Below, in pieces: positions 1 through 12,222 of a DNA stretch of 64,000 bases. Origin of the DNA: Porphyra umbilicalis (taxonomy: Eukaryota > Rhodophyta > Bangiophyceae > Bangiales > Bangiaceae); the NCBI GenBank assembly GCA_002049455.2, contig KV918794.1:338125-402124 (forward strand). The letters are read 5' to 3'. Position numbers and translations under genes: made by a program. Position 1 is the stretch's first letter. Every line of letters begins with the position of its first letter. A model generated the notes under the pieces. It did no database searches and was not told the origin of the DNA. It saw only the letters and a list, made by a program, of their open reading frames with translations.

Positions 1-3000
1 AGATACAGCTGTAGCCCACCATGCTTTTCCAGATCGAGGAGTCGATTTCTTGTGAATAACCAGATTCAAGGAAACTTGACCTCATCTGGTCTTTCCGAAG
101 CAGCCGATGGAGCGAGTCAAGAGGGGGGCGTATCCGCGGTGGGGATAACAGGTCATCTGGGCGGGGGGGTGCAGTTTGACAACGCCTTGCAACAACGCCT
201 CGACAGCGTTGTTGCAAGGCGTGGTCAAACTGCACCCCCCCCCCAGATGACCTGTTTTGCAATGCTCGATTCTGAGGAGCCCTGCGAAGGCAGCATTCCG
301 GATCGAGGCCAGCTACTGGTCAATCCTAAAACTGTTAACTAGCGCCCTAATAGCGCCCAGCAGGTGGGGGGCGCTGGGCGTAAAAGCGCCCAAATCGCGC
401 CCTATTAGCGCCCTATCTGCGCCACTTATGAGCGCCCCAAGGCTCACATAATAACCCTACACAGCGTTTTGTCCCCGATTCCTTAAAACTGAGAACTGCC
501 AGATTCGAACACGCCCACCGACGGTTCGCAGAACTGTCGCACATTGATCATGCGATCAAATTATGCCCACTTTTTGTTGATCTTGGAGACAGAGCCCGCA
601 GTGGAGTTCAGAAGTGCTCGAAGACCATCTGCACCGATATTCAGTGGGTATCATCCTCACACCAGCACCTGCAGATTCGGCAATTGTCCGGCGAAGTTGC
701 TGCCCCATGCTCATGAAGGATCATTCCGATTCGCTGGTTCTGATCGTTCTGCGTATCGTGCTGAGAACTGTCCTGAAGTGAGAGTAAGATCATCCTGAGG
801 ATCGTGCTCAGGACTGTCCTGGCGTCGGAGTACAATCGTCCTGGGGACAGTCGTCATAGATTGAGTGAACGAGTGCGCAGGATTGATCTAGATTTTTGCC
901 TCAAGGACTCGATCGTAGATGATAGCCTGGACTACTTCGAGTGACGTCGTGAGGAGGGTCTGCCGAAACCGATCAGAGAGCAAGACCTGCCCATAGAGCG
1001 TCGCTCCTGGGCCACGAAACGTGTGCAGAGGGAGCCTCAGTGTGACTTGGTAGTCGTGCGACCGACACGCTGTTTCCCGGCGCAGAGGGGATGAGAACTG
1101 GGTAAACATGCGTCGGCTCGCACATCGAGAATACCGTGAAGTCCCGGATGCACCCAGTCCCGATTGATCAATGATTGGGTCTGCTTCACGCGCAGTAAAT
1201 TCGTTCTCAGCTCAGTGGCAATCTCGTCCCCTGTCGTCCTAACACTGCACGTCCCGAACTCGCAATCCCCCGGTTCAATGCGTATCAGAAGCACTCGCAC
1301 CAGACACTGAAGCGCATGAGTAATATGTCAGATTCCACGATGGGCATTGGTCTGAACGGAGAGAGTGTCAAAAGGTTTTTGTTCACACTGTTCACGGAAT
1401 AGGCAGACACTTTGTTTGCAGAAGAGGCAGTCAGACTATCAGTTGAACACGTCCTCAAATTTTTTTCGAATGACAGTCCCCGAGGTGATCTCTGGGTCAG
1501 GATGTCACTGCTTCTGGAACGATCCCAGAGTCAGTCCTGAAGATGATCCGTTGAACGAGTCCAGAACTGTAGTGATGAACTGCCGAATCACAGAGGTCAC
1601 TCGAGAATGAGGCAATCTGAAATGTAGGATTTTCGCTGATCCACGGAACTGATGTGCACATGATCCTACGAATCATGCTGAGGCCATCTCACAGGAACTT
1701 TGCATGGCTATCTCAAAACATTCTTTCGCGTCTACTCGTTATAGATTTACAAGCCGGCAAGTTTAGAACTATCCCGGCGATGAAATACCGACCCGCAGTG
1801 TAATCGGAAGGATGAGGGATCGATCCCCAACCGCTCGGGAATGCAAATAGGGTAGTTTATCGTCGAACTTCGGCCGTGGAACATAGTTCCAAGCGCAACT
1901 CTCTCTTACATGTTACTTGAGAGAGCAGCCACGGGCACCACTTCTGTACTTCTCTTTTTTGAGTGCGTGATTCATACTGAATTCATATGGGCGCTTCAGG
2001 CGCTTCGGGACTCTTTTTGGTGCGTTTAGGGCGCTTTCGGGCGCTTACCGGGGCTGGATGACACCGCGCCCCTGAAATCGGGGCGCGTTTAGCAACCCTA
2101 CTGTGGTCATTGACCTCGCGTCAGCCGAGAAATTCTCTGTAATTACTATAGCTAAGACCTTGCTGCCAACGCGACACGTGTGACCGGGGGGGGCCTTGAC
2201 ATTTACTGACCATCGCTCAAGCTCTTCCTGCACGACCCGTCCTGCTGCCGCTCACTGTCGCTCTCGCCCGCGGCATGCTCTTCCTCTCTGTTGTGCGTCA
2301 GGCCCATTGCTCGGCCTCGCTCGGCTGGAGCGGCTGCCCCTGAGAGCACCGGCCCCCGTGGTGGGAGGCGAAGAGCACCTAAAATTTCAGGTGGCTCTGC
2401 ATGCCCTCGCCCGCGGCGGAGAACGCAATGACCGCTTGGCCCGTAGCGGCCGCCGCCACGGCCGGCGTTGCTGGGCGGCGCCTCGGCGCTGCGGTGGTCT
2501 CGTGAGCACGGTTTCTCCACCCCTCCCAGACGCCTCCCATCCTTCCTCCTTGACGGCTGCCCGCTGGTGCGTGCCGCGCATTTTTCCCGGCGTCCTCTCC
2601 TGCTCCCTCTCCTTTCCTCTCGTTCCCTTGCCTTGTAGGGCAGGGTGCCCCCCCCCCCCCCCCCCCCTGCTCCAGCATGTGGGACGTGGCTCTTTTGAGC
2701 GGAGTGGCTGCTGTTTGGCCGGTGGTTGTGACGGCGGCTTGCCGGCTGCGGCGCCGTCGCGTTGACCCTGTCCTTTTGCGGGCGTAGGCGCGGCGTCACA
2801 GGCCACGCACGGACCGACGGCGCTCTTGCTCTGCCGCGTTGCCAGTATCTGCGATTGTTTTTTTCCGCCACTCAAGTGTGGGGGCTGCCATCCGCGCGTG
2901 GGTGGGACGGGGGAGGGCGGGGGAGGTGGTGGCGGAACGCTGCCGTAGCGCGGGGAGCGGGGGGCTCCTCTGCAGGGGTCGAGACAGAGAGCTCGACCGC

Positions 3001-3652
3001 TTCACCCACTGTTTCTTTCTTTTGTGCCGACCGCAACCCGCAGTACCCTCTTCGATACCTGGGTGGTGCCCCTAGCCACGGGGCTCTGGCACGTGGACCG
3101 TCTGTTTGCCGGCCATCTCGCACGGCACGGCGTGTGCCCTGTTGGCCTCTGTGGCTGGGCACGGCCGTGGCTGGGGACGGTTGGCAACGGGTGAGGGGGT
3201 GAGGGGTAGAGGCGGGAAGGAATTTGGTTGCCTACAGGTTCGCCGTGGTGGGAAGCCAGACGTGCTGCCAGTGCCAGCCGTTCTTGCCTCGGTGGGCGGC
3301 GCTCTGGGGCTTGCCGCGTACGGCGTGGCTGATAGCGCCGTCCGCCGTTGGGTGACGACGTGCGTCGCGGTGGGACCGACGCCCGCGCTGAGACGGAACG
3401 GACTGGACACCCACATCCACAGCTACCGAGCAGGCGCGCCCCCGCCGTTTGTGCCGCTGTGGCGACCGCCGGGGTAGGGCCGGCGGCGGCGGCGGTAGCT
3501 TGTGGGCGCCGCCGCCGCCTCGGGGTGTGGCTGCGGCCGCCGCGGAGCGGAAGCGTGTCGGCTCGGTGCGGCTGGCCGACAGGCGCAGCAGAGGCGGCGC
3601 CCTCGACGCCGTGGGGGGCGGCGGGCACCGCCTCCCACGGCGGACCGTTAGC
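1..3652. other. No supported gene; AT-richer left part, GC-rich right part
   Basis: I see no recognisable coding region here. Positions 1-2180 have mixed composition, a long hairpin at 147-256, and two clusters of GCGCCC/GGGCGC motifs near 340-440 and 1985-2090. From about 2200 the sequence becomes GC-rich with a C-run at 2650-2667. Overlapping open frames occur on both strands there, but none gives a recognisable protein. The last few hundred bases are probably the promoter and 5' leader of the PPP4R1-like gene. Confidence 0.6.
147..256. repeat. Long inverted repeat (hairpin), arms about 50 bp, 7-nt loop
   Basis: The left arm (147-198) and right arm (206-256) are near-perfect reverse complements around the loop at 199-205. 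Only a few mismatches are seen, in the G/C run and at one base of the AACGCC segment. A transcript would fold into an almost fully paired stem of about 50 bp. This could be a small foldback element or a small-RNA precursor. No coding function is visible. Confidence 0.85.
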
Positions 3653-6600
3653 ATGTCGGTGGGGGAGGGCGGCGAGAATGTTCCGGGTGGGTTTACGCCC
3701 ACTACGATCTTGCCGCCCGCTCCCCACGCGGCGTTTACGCGCGCCAAAACGCCGGTTTCCGAGTCAAGAGCGTTCTTCACCTTGGTACGTGTCTTTGTGC
3801 TGTTTTTGGCGGCGCGGTCCGCCTCGCTCTTGTGTGCAGCTCTTGCTTTTGGGCCGGGGCGTTTTGCGGGTGCCCGTCCAGCGCTTCTCGCGCTTGGTGT
3901 AGACCTGGTTCTTCTTGTGCCGTGATTAACCCTGTTGTCCGTTCCCCCTCTGGACTTCTGCGCTATTGTGCCGATGCTTATGTTGTCTGGTTTTGCTTTG
4001 TAGGACCCGACTGCGGAGGACCATGGCCTCCACCCTGCCTGGGCTGCGGCCCCCATCACTACAAGTTCACCGGAGGACGCGTCTGCAACGGCTAGCGTCG
4101 ACACCGTCGTCGCCGTTGACGGTGGAGACGGTGTGGCGGTGGACGTCGACAACGCGTCCCTGTCGATTGGTATGACCATCGAGCTGATGGAGACCCTCCT
4201 GCATTATGGCTCGAACGCGCAACGGTCCGTGGTGCTGATGGAGCTCCACGCGCTTGTGGAGAGCCATGACGTTATCAAAGCGGTGTTGCTCATCCCCTTA
4301 GTGTGTGCCATGGTGCACTTGTGGGACCTGGAGCTGCAAGAGACGGTGGCGGCCATCCTCGTCGAATGCACCCGCCTGGAACCAGACGAGTGGCTCGTCA
4401 CGGCAGGCGGGACGTCGGCAGTCGAATCAGCTCTTGCCGCCGTGTCGCTGGCGACCCATGCTGCAGACTCGCCCACCGCGCCCCCAGCGGCCGGCGACCT
4501 GCCAATACGCCCACCGCCGTCCGTGTCGTCGTCCTTGCCGCCGCTGGACCAGCCGATCTCGTCCGTCCTCTGCGAGGCCGCCTTTCGTGTGGTGGGCTCT
4601 GCAACCGACGAGACGATCCTGGAGACGTGGGGTGAGGTGCTGGTGGCGGTCTTGCCACAAGTTAAGTGGTCCCAAGACGGCGACCAGCTTGCTCGGGTGA
4701 TGGCCACCGTGGACGCACACGTGCGGCCGGACGTCGAGGCGAGCTCCCGGCGGCTAGCAGCTCGCTTGTACGGCAGTTTGGCCCTGTGTCTCGACAGCGA
4801 CGCGGTGGAGGAGCACATTTTGCCGCGGTCATTGACGCTCTGCAACGACGCGGACATCCAGGTGCGGGGCATGCTCGCCGAGTCGCTCGCCTTTGTTGGC
4901 GCCGCCGTGTCGGTCGAGACGGTGGAGGAGCGGCTGTGGCCGGCGCTTCAAGAACTGTTGCAATCCCCTGACGCTCGCATTCACGCGGCAACGCTGCGGA
5001 CCATTGCGCATGTGCTGCAGGCGGTGCACGAGAAGACAGCAACGGCCCCAACTTCCCCTTCATCCGCTACGGTGGCGGCCGACGTGGTGTCCTCACTCCC
5101 GTTGACGACGCGCGGCACGGCCACCGCCCTGTCCGCCTCTGCGAGTGCCGTCATTGCTGCCAAGCAGCCGCCCGCAGCCCCAGTGGTGGTCCCTGATTGC
5201 AAGCTGCTCCACGACTTGCTGCCTCCGGTCTTTGCCAAGGAGGTGGCATTTGCGAGCTCTTCCGCCTCAGAGGACCAACGCCTCGTCAGCGAAGACGTGT
5301 ACTTGCTGTTGGAGATTACGGCTGAGGTGTTTGGGCAGCTGGCCTTCTCAGCGCTCCGCGGCGGCGGCGCGGACGACGTGGCTGCCGATGCCTACCGAGC
5401 ATTTCTTGCCATGGCCACAAGCAACGGGCCCATTGTGCGGCGGCATTGTGCATACAATCTGCCGGGTGTCTGCGCGTCCTTGGCGCCCCGTTTCCGCACG
5501 GAGATGGCCGCCGTCGTCGAATACTTGGCCCGTGACAATGATGCGGAGGTGCGGTGGAACGTGGCCGCTGGCCTGCACGCCACCGCCGCTACCCTGATCC
5601 CGACGCCGCCGCCAGGCGACGGTGGGGCCGCTAATGGGGGGGCCAGCTTGGTGGGCATCAAATCGTCGTTCGACTCGCTGTGTAAAGCTACGGTTGGGCT
5701 GCTGCAAGACGAACACCCGCTGGTGCGGAGCAACACGCTCGACACACTCTTCCCCCTGTTGTCAAGCTTGACCCAAGGAGCCCGCTACGGCTCGGCCGGA
5801 GCGCCCGGTAGCAGCGGCGGTGGGGGTGTCGGCATCGCGAGCAGCAGCCTCGGGCCTGCTGTTACGGCACGGCTGTCGAGCATCTTCAGCAACTTGACGC
5901 TCCTCTCCGAGGGCTCATGGCGGACCCAGGAGGTCCTGGCGCAGCAGCTGACGGCGTGTGCACCCTTTGCGCCATCGGAAGCGTTGCGCGTCCACGTCCT
6001 ACCACTGCTGTTGCGCATCTCGGAAGAGTCATCCTACTTGGTGCGCGTGTCGGCTATGCAGGCGGTGGCCTCCTCACTTCTCCACATTGCAGACATGGAG
6101 CTGCGCACTACCGCCTTCCAGTCCTTTGTGGCTGACTGGGCGCACGGGAACACGTTTTGGAAGCGGATTGCATTCCTGGAGGCTGCCGAAGCCGCCGCTG
6201 CATCCTACTCGCGAATCCTCTTTCGTGACCTCTTTGCGGCGCTCGCGTTGCGGATGGCCTGGGACAGCGTGCCCAATGTGCGCCTGCATTTGGCGCGCAC
6301 CTTACCGGCGATTGCGCCGGCGTGTCACCAGATGGAGGAGTTCACGAACGCACTTGGCACGCTGCGAGTAGACGAGGACGAGGATGTGGTGGCCCAACTC
6401 GCATTATCGGAGGAAGCAATTGCGGGGCGGTCCAACGACGCTGTGATGGTTGCAGCTGCTGACAAGGACGATGCGCAGCGGGAGGACGCGGAGCGGCTGC
6501 GCTATGAGTGCTCCCTTGCCAGCCGCCCGGACTCGGTCAAGCGCCGCGTCTTCCGTCGCGCCACCAAACGGATGGGAAGGGCAGCGTCGCAGTCGCCGGC

Positions 6601-7225
6601 GCCGCGCCCCCCCCCAAGCCCGATGGCCGGTGGAGGAGCGGGTGCTTTTGTCGCGGACGAGGCGCCCTCCCTGGCGGCGACCTTGGAGGAGGTCGGCAAG
6701 TCGGCCGCCAGCCGAGTGATTGTGGCTGGTGAGCTGCCCGTTGTCCACAACGCTGGGGACGGTCCAGGCGCTGCCGCGGACGATGGTTTTGATGGTGGTG
6801 GCACGGCGGGCACGATCCCAAGTATGGTCGCGCTGCCGTCACTGTCGCTCCGGAGAAGGGCAACGTCTCGCGCCGACGGCGTTAGCGGTGGAGCGGGAGC
6901 ACTGACAAAGACCCTCACCGCTTCGGTGTTGTCTTCCGGTGGCGGGGCGACAGATGGGACTGGCGGTGGCGCACTTGCCGCTGCTGCCGCCTTTTTCACG
7001 GGCAACGGCGCCGGGGCCGACTCACCGGGCGCTTCTAGCGTCGCGGTGGCCGGCAAGGCCACGGCGACGGCCGGGGGTGCGGTGTTGACGCCCACGAGCC
7101 CGGCGGCGGGCGATGTGGCAACCAATGCGACGGCGAAGAGAGGCCGCACACCGCGCGGAGGGTCCTTCTTGACGTTGCTGAAGACCGGGCCGCGGCGAAA
7201 ATTGAAAGACACGGAGGCGACGTGA
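3653..7225 (+). CDS. PPP4R1: PP4 regulatory subunit 1-like HEAT-repeat protein
   Basis: Two exons, 3653-3784 and 4004-7225, encode about 1117 residues. The 219-bp intron has a GTACGT donor and a TTTGTAG acceptor and joins in phase 0. The second exon is open back to the acceptor without an ATG, which is why the upstream ATG at 3653 was chosen; the first in-exon ATG at 4172 is the alternative. The protein is a run of HEAT-type helical repeats. It has family hallmarks of PPP4R1, such as HCAYNLPGV and VPNVRLHLARTL, and a WRTQEVLAQQL segment. After about residue 810 it becomes a low-complexity Ala/Gly/Ser tail with a basic end. PPP4R1 holds the PP4 catalytic subunit and directs its substrates in cytosol and nucleus. 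The HEAT family assignment is strong; exon 1 is less certain. Confidence 0.85.
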
Positions 7226-8250
7226 TACCATCGTGATTTATGTCATCTTTTTTAGGCAGTTGCATTGCGTCCGCCTTCGTTGCTCAAGTCATGTCCTGGT
7301 TGGGTTTGTCGAGGTAGTTGAAAGTCTTGGAACGAATGGTGCGGTCCAGGACACTCAGAACGTGTCTGCGAACCATGCCAAGGAGTCCGAGCACGAGCTC
7401 AAGTCGAACCCCGACATATGCAGGGGACACGGACCGCGCCTTCTGTTGAAGTCATGCCCCGCTCTCCTGAGCCATTCGGTACCCTAAACTCCTGTAGGGG
7501 AAGGTTGCGGGTCATGACTCGGGACCCTCTTCACAACCGCGTGAGCAGGCACACGAGAAACATCAGAGGGAAACAGTGGTGTTGAGCGTACGCGTCGACT
7601 GCAGTAATCCTTAGCCGTGGCATAATACGCCAGCCGACGAACGAAACAAAAAGTGAAGCGTTAAATAGCCAATGGAAAAAGGGAAGCTCCACACGACCGA
7701 CAAAACCCTCTGGCAACGTCAGCCCACCACGTCGATGGAGCATAGCGCCGGTACCAGACGCACTCGAAAAGCATCCGCCGATGAAACTGGGCCCTGGCCC
7801 AGACGCCCGAGAAAGGCCGGTACCTTCTCCATCGCATACGTACGCCACGGGGACTACGAAGGCCCCTACACAAGAAACGAGCGTCATTCGTCGCGGGATG
7901 GGCACCTAAAACAGCAGACAGGGCGACGCCGGCAAGCACGTGTCAAGGTGACCACGCCGGTCAACGAAGAACGCCTCTTGCACGAGCAACCGGGTGTGGC
8001 CCACGGAGGCATGGCCCAGGCCCACACGAGGAGCGCCCACAGCGACCCGCGGTGCGACACGCCGCGTGCCAGCACCAGCCAGGCCGCAAAGGGAGCCCAC
8101 GGAGCTCAGAGCTTGCGTGCGTCAGTACGCAGGCAGCGACACCGGTGCGGTGGCGAGACGACCGCCGATGGCGCACTTGGTTCTTGGGGTCAACTAGAGG
8201 TCGCCTCCCTCGAACAAGTGGCAGTCCCGAGGTCATGGAAAGCGGGGAAC
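7226..8250. other. Spacer between convergent genes
   Basis: This is the 3' flank of PPP4R1 and of the DHHC gene. A + frame from 7672 runs through it and antisense to the DHHC 3' exon, but it has no family features and looks spurious. Nothing else is supported. Confidence 0.5.
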
Positions 8251-10488
8251 TCACACCATGTTGCCTCCCCCTCGGCCGTCATATCCACGCGGCGGCAACA
8301 TCACCCTGGGCGCTTGCCGCGACTGGTAGTTGTGCTGCAGGGGATCTCGGTGCCCATTGTGCCCCATCAGCTCGTCCTCGTCCTCATCCTTGTCCACAGC
8401 ATACAAGCTGTGACCGCCCGACGACGGCAGCGACGCGACGTAGTCACTCGTACCGACGTCTGGGGGATTCAAATTATGACCGTTGAGAGCGAGTTTGCGG
8501 TGCTGGCGAGCCTCGAGGGACTCCCTACACAACCAGAACAGAGCGCAACCAAATGGACAAGCGAGGTACAATGAGCCCGCCAGCCCCCGCCCAAAATGAA
8601 CGCATGCAGCGCACAAGCGATCGTCAGAAGCTGCATTCCCAAACGAGAACGATGTGACGCTCACGTGAGCACCCGAAAGAGCACCACCCACACACGCGCA
8701 CACCATTCCATGTTGGGCACTCTGATGGCTCGACACCAACAAAAGTATTGAACGAACCGGAACTTACTCTTCTCCTCTCAAGTCACCGGCCGCCACAGCT
8801 GCAGCGGCCGCGGCAACACTGGCCGCCGTTGCTGCGGAGACTGCGTCGGCAGCGTCCCGGGCGGCAGCCGCTGCGGTCTCGTCGTAGCTTTCTTTGATCT
8901 GGCTCGGCGGCTTAGACGTGCACAAGAGCGCCCACATGCTTCGAGGTCCCCGCTCGGAAAAGGGGTTCCCCGTTACCGTCCAGGTGCGCTTGAAGCTCTC
9001 GGCCGTCGTGACGTTTCTCCACATGAGCCACAGGTGGAAAAAGGTCAGCCCGCCCGTGAAGAGGAAGGCGAGGAAGCAAAAGGGGATGATGGCCAGCTGA
9101 ACCGCGGTAGCGCCGTCCGTGAGCGTGGACTTGAGGGCTGACGTGGCGGAAGTGACTGGGCGAGTCGCGTTCCGGAAGTCGACGGTCTTCGTAACTAGAT
9201 GGATGATGCAGGCGGTAATCACTAGGACGCACAACAGGGCCGTGGACACGACAAAGAGGTAGAAGGACCGGTAGCTCCGACGGCCAATGCAGGTGCCCAG
9301 GTATGGGCAGTGGTGACTGCAACGAACAGAAAGGCAGGCATCCACACAAACACGTGGGAACAACAGCAAGGACATCAATGTCAGCAAGAGGACGAGTAAT
9401 AGCGCTCACGCAGAGCACTTGACATGTCATGAGGTTGTTCAAGTAAGGAACCCGACCAGTCGCTGGGACGACGAAGAGGGGACAAGGCCTGATGCAATCA
9501 GAAAGGATGGACACACATACTCAAACCGGTCCACGCAGTTGTTGCACGTCGCGCAGTGGCTGGCACGGGGCGGCCGCCAGATACGGCAGGTTTCTACGCC
9601 ACAGATATCAAGAGAGTGATAGGTAAAACAAACAGTCACGTACGAGATGCATTACGGGAGACAGGCCAGTCAGTGAAACGCATCCAGGGGCAAGGTCAGA
9701 GCGCAAGCAGAACAACTGTCAAGAGCCAAGGTATCCAGCAAGCATGCCAACACCGAGAGCAATGCGCCTCACCAGTTCCACAACGTACCGCAGTACTTGG
9801 TGGTGATGGGCGTCTCACCCACGTAAACAATCCGCTCCCTGGGATGAGCCGGGTTCCGCAGGATCTCATCGGGCACCTCTGGTGAGCGCGGCAGAATGCC
9901 CGGATCCCCAGTTGCCGTCAGGTACATGCTCACCAGGACTAGGACCAACAGTACCACCGAAATAGATAAGATGATGGTGCCACCGGGCACCCATCTCGTT
10001 ATCAAGTACGGCAGACTGTGTACAAAATTTCACCAGAGCGACAGAAACATGGAGACAAGCCAAGAAAACACGACACGAACACATGCGGTCTGGTCAGTCG
10101 GCGGCTCGCACAGTCAGAACAGCACCGCGTCGGACACCGATTGCTCCTCATGCCAGTCGCACGCAGTGCCGCAGCCGAAAATTGGTACCAACGAGCCCAT
10201 GTGCCGACATCTTGACAGGGCTTCGAGAGCAATACCCGGGAATCCCCAAAACCACCACATGTCCCACCGGCCACATGACTGCGCGTCGCCCGCTGCTCAC
10301 ACGGAGCCGCAACAAAGAAGCACAACCCCCACGTACGTGATGGAAAAGTACAGGATTGCCGGCACAATGATGCACACGGCTGTCACGACCGTGCCCTTCC
10401 AGTCAGGTCCGACCATCAACCGGCCCCCACACAAAAAAATGTTGTGTCCATAGAAGCGGCCGGCGCGGTAGCGACCGCGAGTGCCCAT
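8251..10488 (-). CDS. DHHC-type protein S-acyltransferase
   Basis: Five exons on the minus strand: 10337-10488, 9789-10015, 9521-9593, 8768-9316 and 8251-8524, giving 424 residues. All four introns (321, 195, 204 and 243 bp) are GT-AG and the phases fit exactly. The DHHC motif (residues 151-154) is split across intron 3, GA|T. The order is plant-like: [17 protein letters not shown] near the N-terminus, two membrane spans (about 33-57 and 62-84), TGDPGILPR, the Cys-rich domain starting [18 protein letters not shown], then [12 protein letters not shown], two more spans, and the TTAE and NPF motifs. The tail is acidic then basic. It should palmitoylate membrane proteins at Golgi or plasma membrane. 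If the last intron is retained, translation stops at 8764. The chosen ATG (10488) is the only one ahead of the conserved N-terminus. Confidence 0.9.
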
Positions 10489-12222
10489 TGCACCAGGCCG
10501 CTGCGACGCGCCCCACAAGAGGCCCCCACTTTCGAACAGGGAGGGAAAGGACTAGTCGAAGTAGGGGGCCCCGCAGTCCACCCCGTGCCGCACACGCAGA
10601 GCCCACGAAGCGCGGCGCCACGGCACGAAAGCCGGCCCAAACGAAACTCAGCCCAACGACGTTCCCGCACGATGACCGCAATGGCGTCCGGAAAAAGTGA
10701 GGGAAGTGCGCCAGATGCAAGGCACCAAGGGTGGATTGCAAGGAGACGAGGCGTGCACACGAGAGCGGAAAACGCGCCACACGGCGGCGACGCAGCAGAG
10801 GCACTGCGGCTGGTGGCCGAGATGGCGTCGTGGTGGCCGTCGGGGTGGTGGTGGCGACACGGGTGGGAGCGGTGATGGCAGCGTTGGCGGTAGCGGTGGC
10901 GGTGGTGGTGGCGACGACGGTGGTGCCGCACCGTCGCGTCTCCACCGCCACACACGAGGCCTCGCGAACGGGGAGGTGCAGCAGCACCACGAACAACCCG
11001 GCAATGGGCGTGGAGGCGCGACGGGGACCCGTGACGGGGGGTGGCGCCCCGTGGCGGGCGACGCGAGCGCAGCCCGGCGCACCGTCCCCTCCGACAGGTG
11101 CGTCGCGTAGCGACCGAGAGCGCGCATACAGCACAGGGCGCCCCGTCCACGCGCGCCGGCCCACAAACTCAACGTGACGGTGAGCGCGGGTGGTCCGCGC
11201 CGAACCGCCCTGTGCACCTTTCGGCGGCCCTCCTCTCGACCAGCGGACAGGGAGAAAACTTTGAGCTCGCGTTTCTTCCTTCGGTAAGCATATGAAGGAG
11301 TTACGACATGGTTCACAGGTAGTCAATCAACCACTATTGCTTGAGTTTATCCGATACAGCAGTCTCAATTGGTTGACCGGGGCCCAGGGAGGCTTGGCGA
11401 GGGGATAGTATCAAAATTATGTGAAATGTATAACCTCACTTCGATCATCATTCAAAATTCATCTCCCAAGCAACGTCATATGTATGAGACTATCTTTTTT
11501 GACGGTGGCGCTTGTCGCTGAGAGAGTCGAACACGAGTCCAACAGACGTGGACAGATTTCTTGACTGGGACGCGACTGCAGCACTGCTCGCACTGCGGCC
11601 ACTCGTTGGATGGCGACAACGAAGGACATTTTATGGCCATCCAATAAACATGTGCCACGTTTTACAGGTGACTCATAACATTGCCACCAGCCAATTGGAC
11701 GCGCAAGCAGACGACTGCAAGAGCCTGTCGACAATGACTTGGCAGGGGGTTGGTTGACTCGCTTCCTTCCCGCCGTTTTTGGTTTCTCTCTGATCACTGC
11801 ACCGCGGAGGTGCCACACGCAGTACTGTCGGCTTCCACCGTCGAACGTCGCGTCACCGGGCGACAGCACCTGTGCGTCCGGAGAGTGTTTGGCCGGCGCA
11901 CAAAGGAGGGTCCAACCACTGACGGGGGGGGGGGGGGGACGCTTGACGGGCGACGCAGTCAACAAGCGGCTGACTTGGGCGGCAATGGATGTGGTCTCGG
12001 GAAACCTGCGTCTCCCGGAAAACCTCAATACCACCGCGGCGGCCACAGTGCATGCGTGTAAAGAAAGGTCTGTTGAGTCCGGTCTTCCCACCTCGACCAT
12101 GAGGTGCGGCTCCTCAACTGCCAATAGACGTACTCACATGGAGCCGCCACCAACCCCACCGCCACCCCCGTCGCCTCCCCACAGTCACCCCCGACGTTCT
12201 CTCCCCTGCTACGCCGCTCAAC
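10489..12222. other. Intergenic region upstream of the DHHC gene and downstream of E2F
   Basis: Long frames occur on both strands (for example 10403-11326 minus and 11739-12947 plus), but their sequences are Arg/Pro/Ala-rich and mirror each other, as expected of GC-rich non-coding DNA. A G-run lies at 11926-11938. No gene is supported; the part next to 10488 is the likely DHHC promoter. Confidence 0.5.

Noticed and set aside
495..520. tRNA-like TTCGAA box near 505
   Set aside because: The flanking bases do not form a T-stem, and no other tRNA arms are nearby.
3232..4179. 315-codon minus frame over the PPP4R1 5' region
   Set aside because: It is antisense to exon 1 and the start of exon 2, which join in phase to a clear HEAT protein. 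The minus product has no family match.
8764..8767. TAA at 8764 as the DHHC protein stop
   Set aside because: The stop is formed inside a perfect GTAAGT donor, and splicing to 8524 continues in phase into a plausible tail. It is kept only as an intron-retention alternative.
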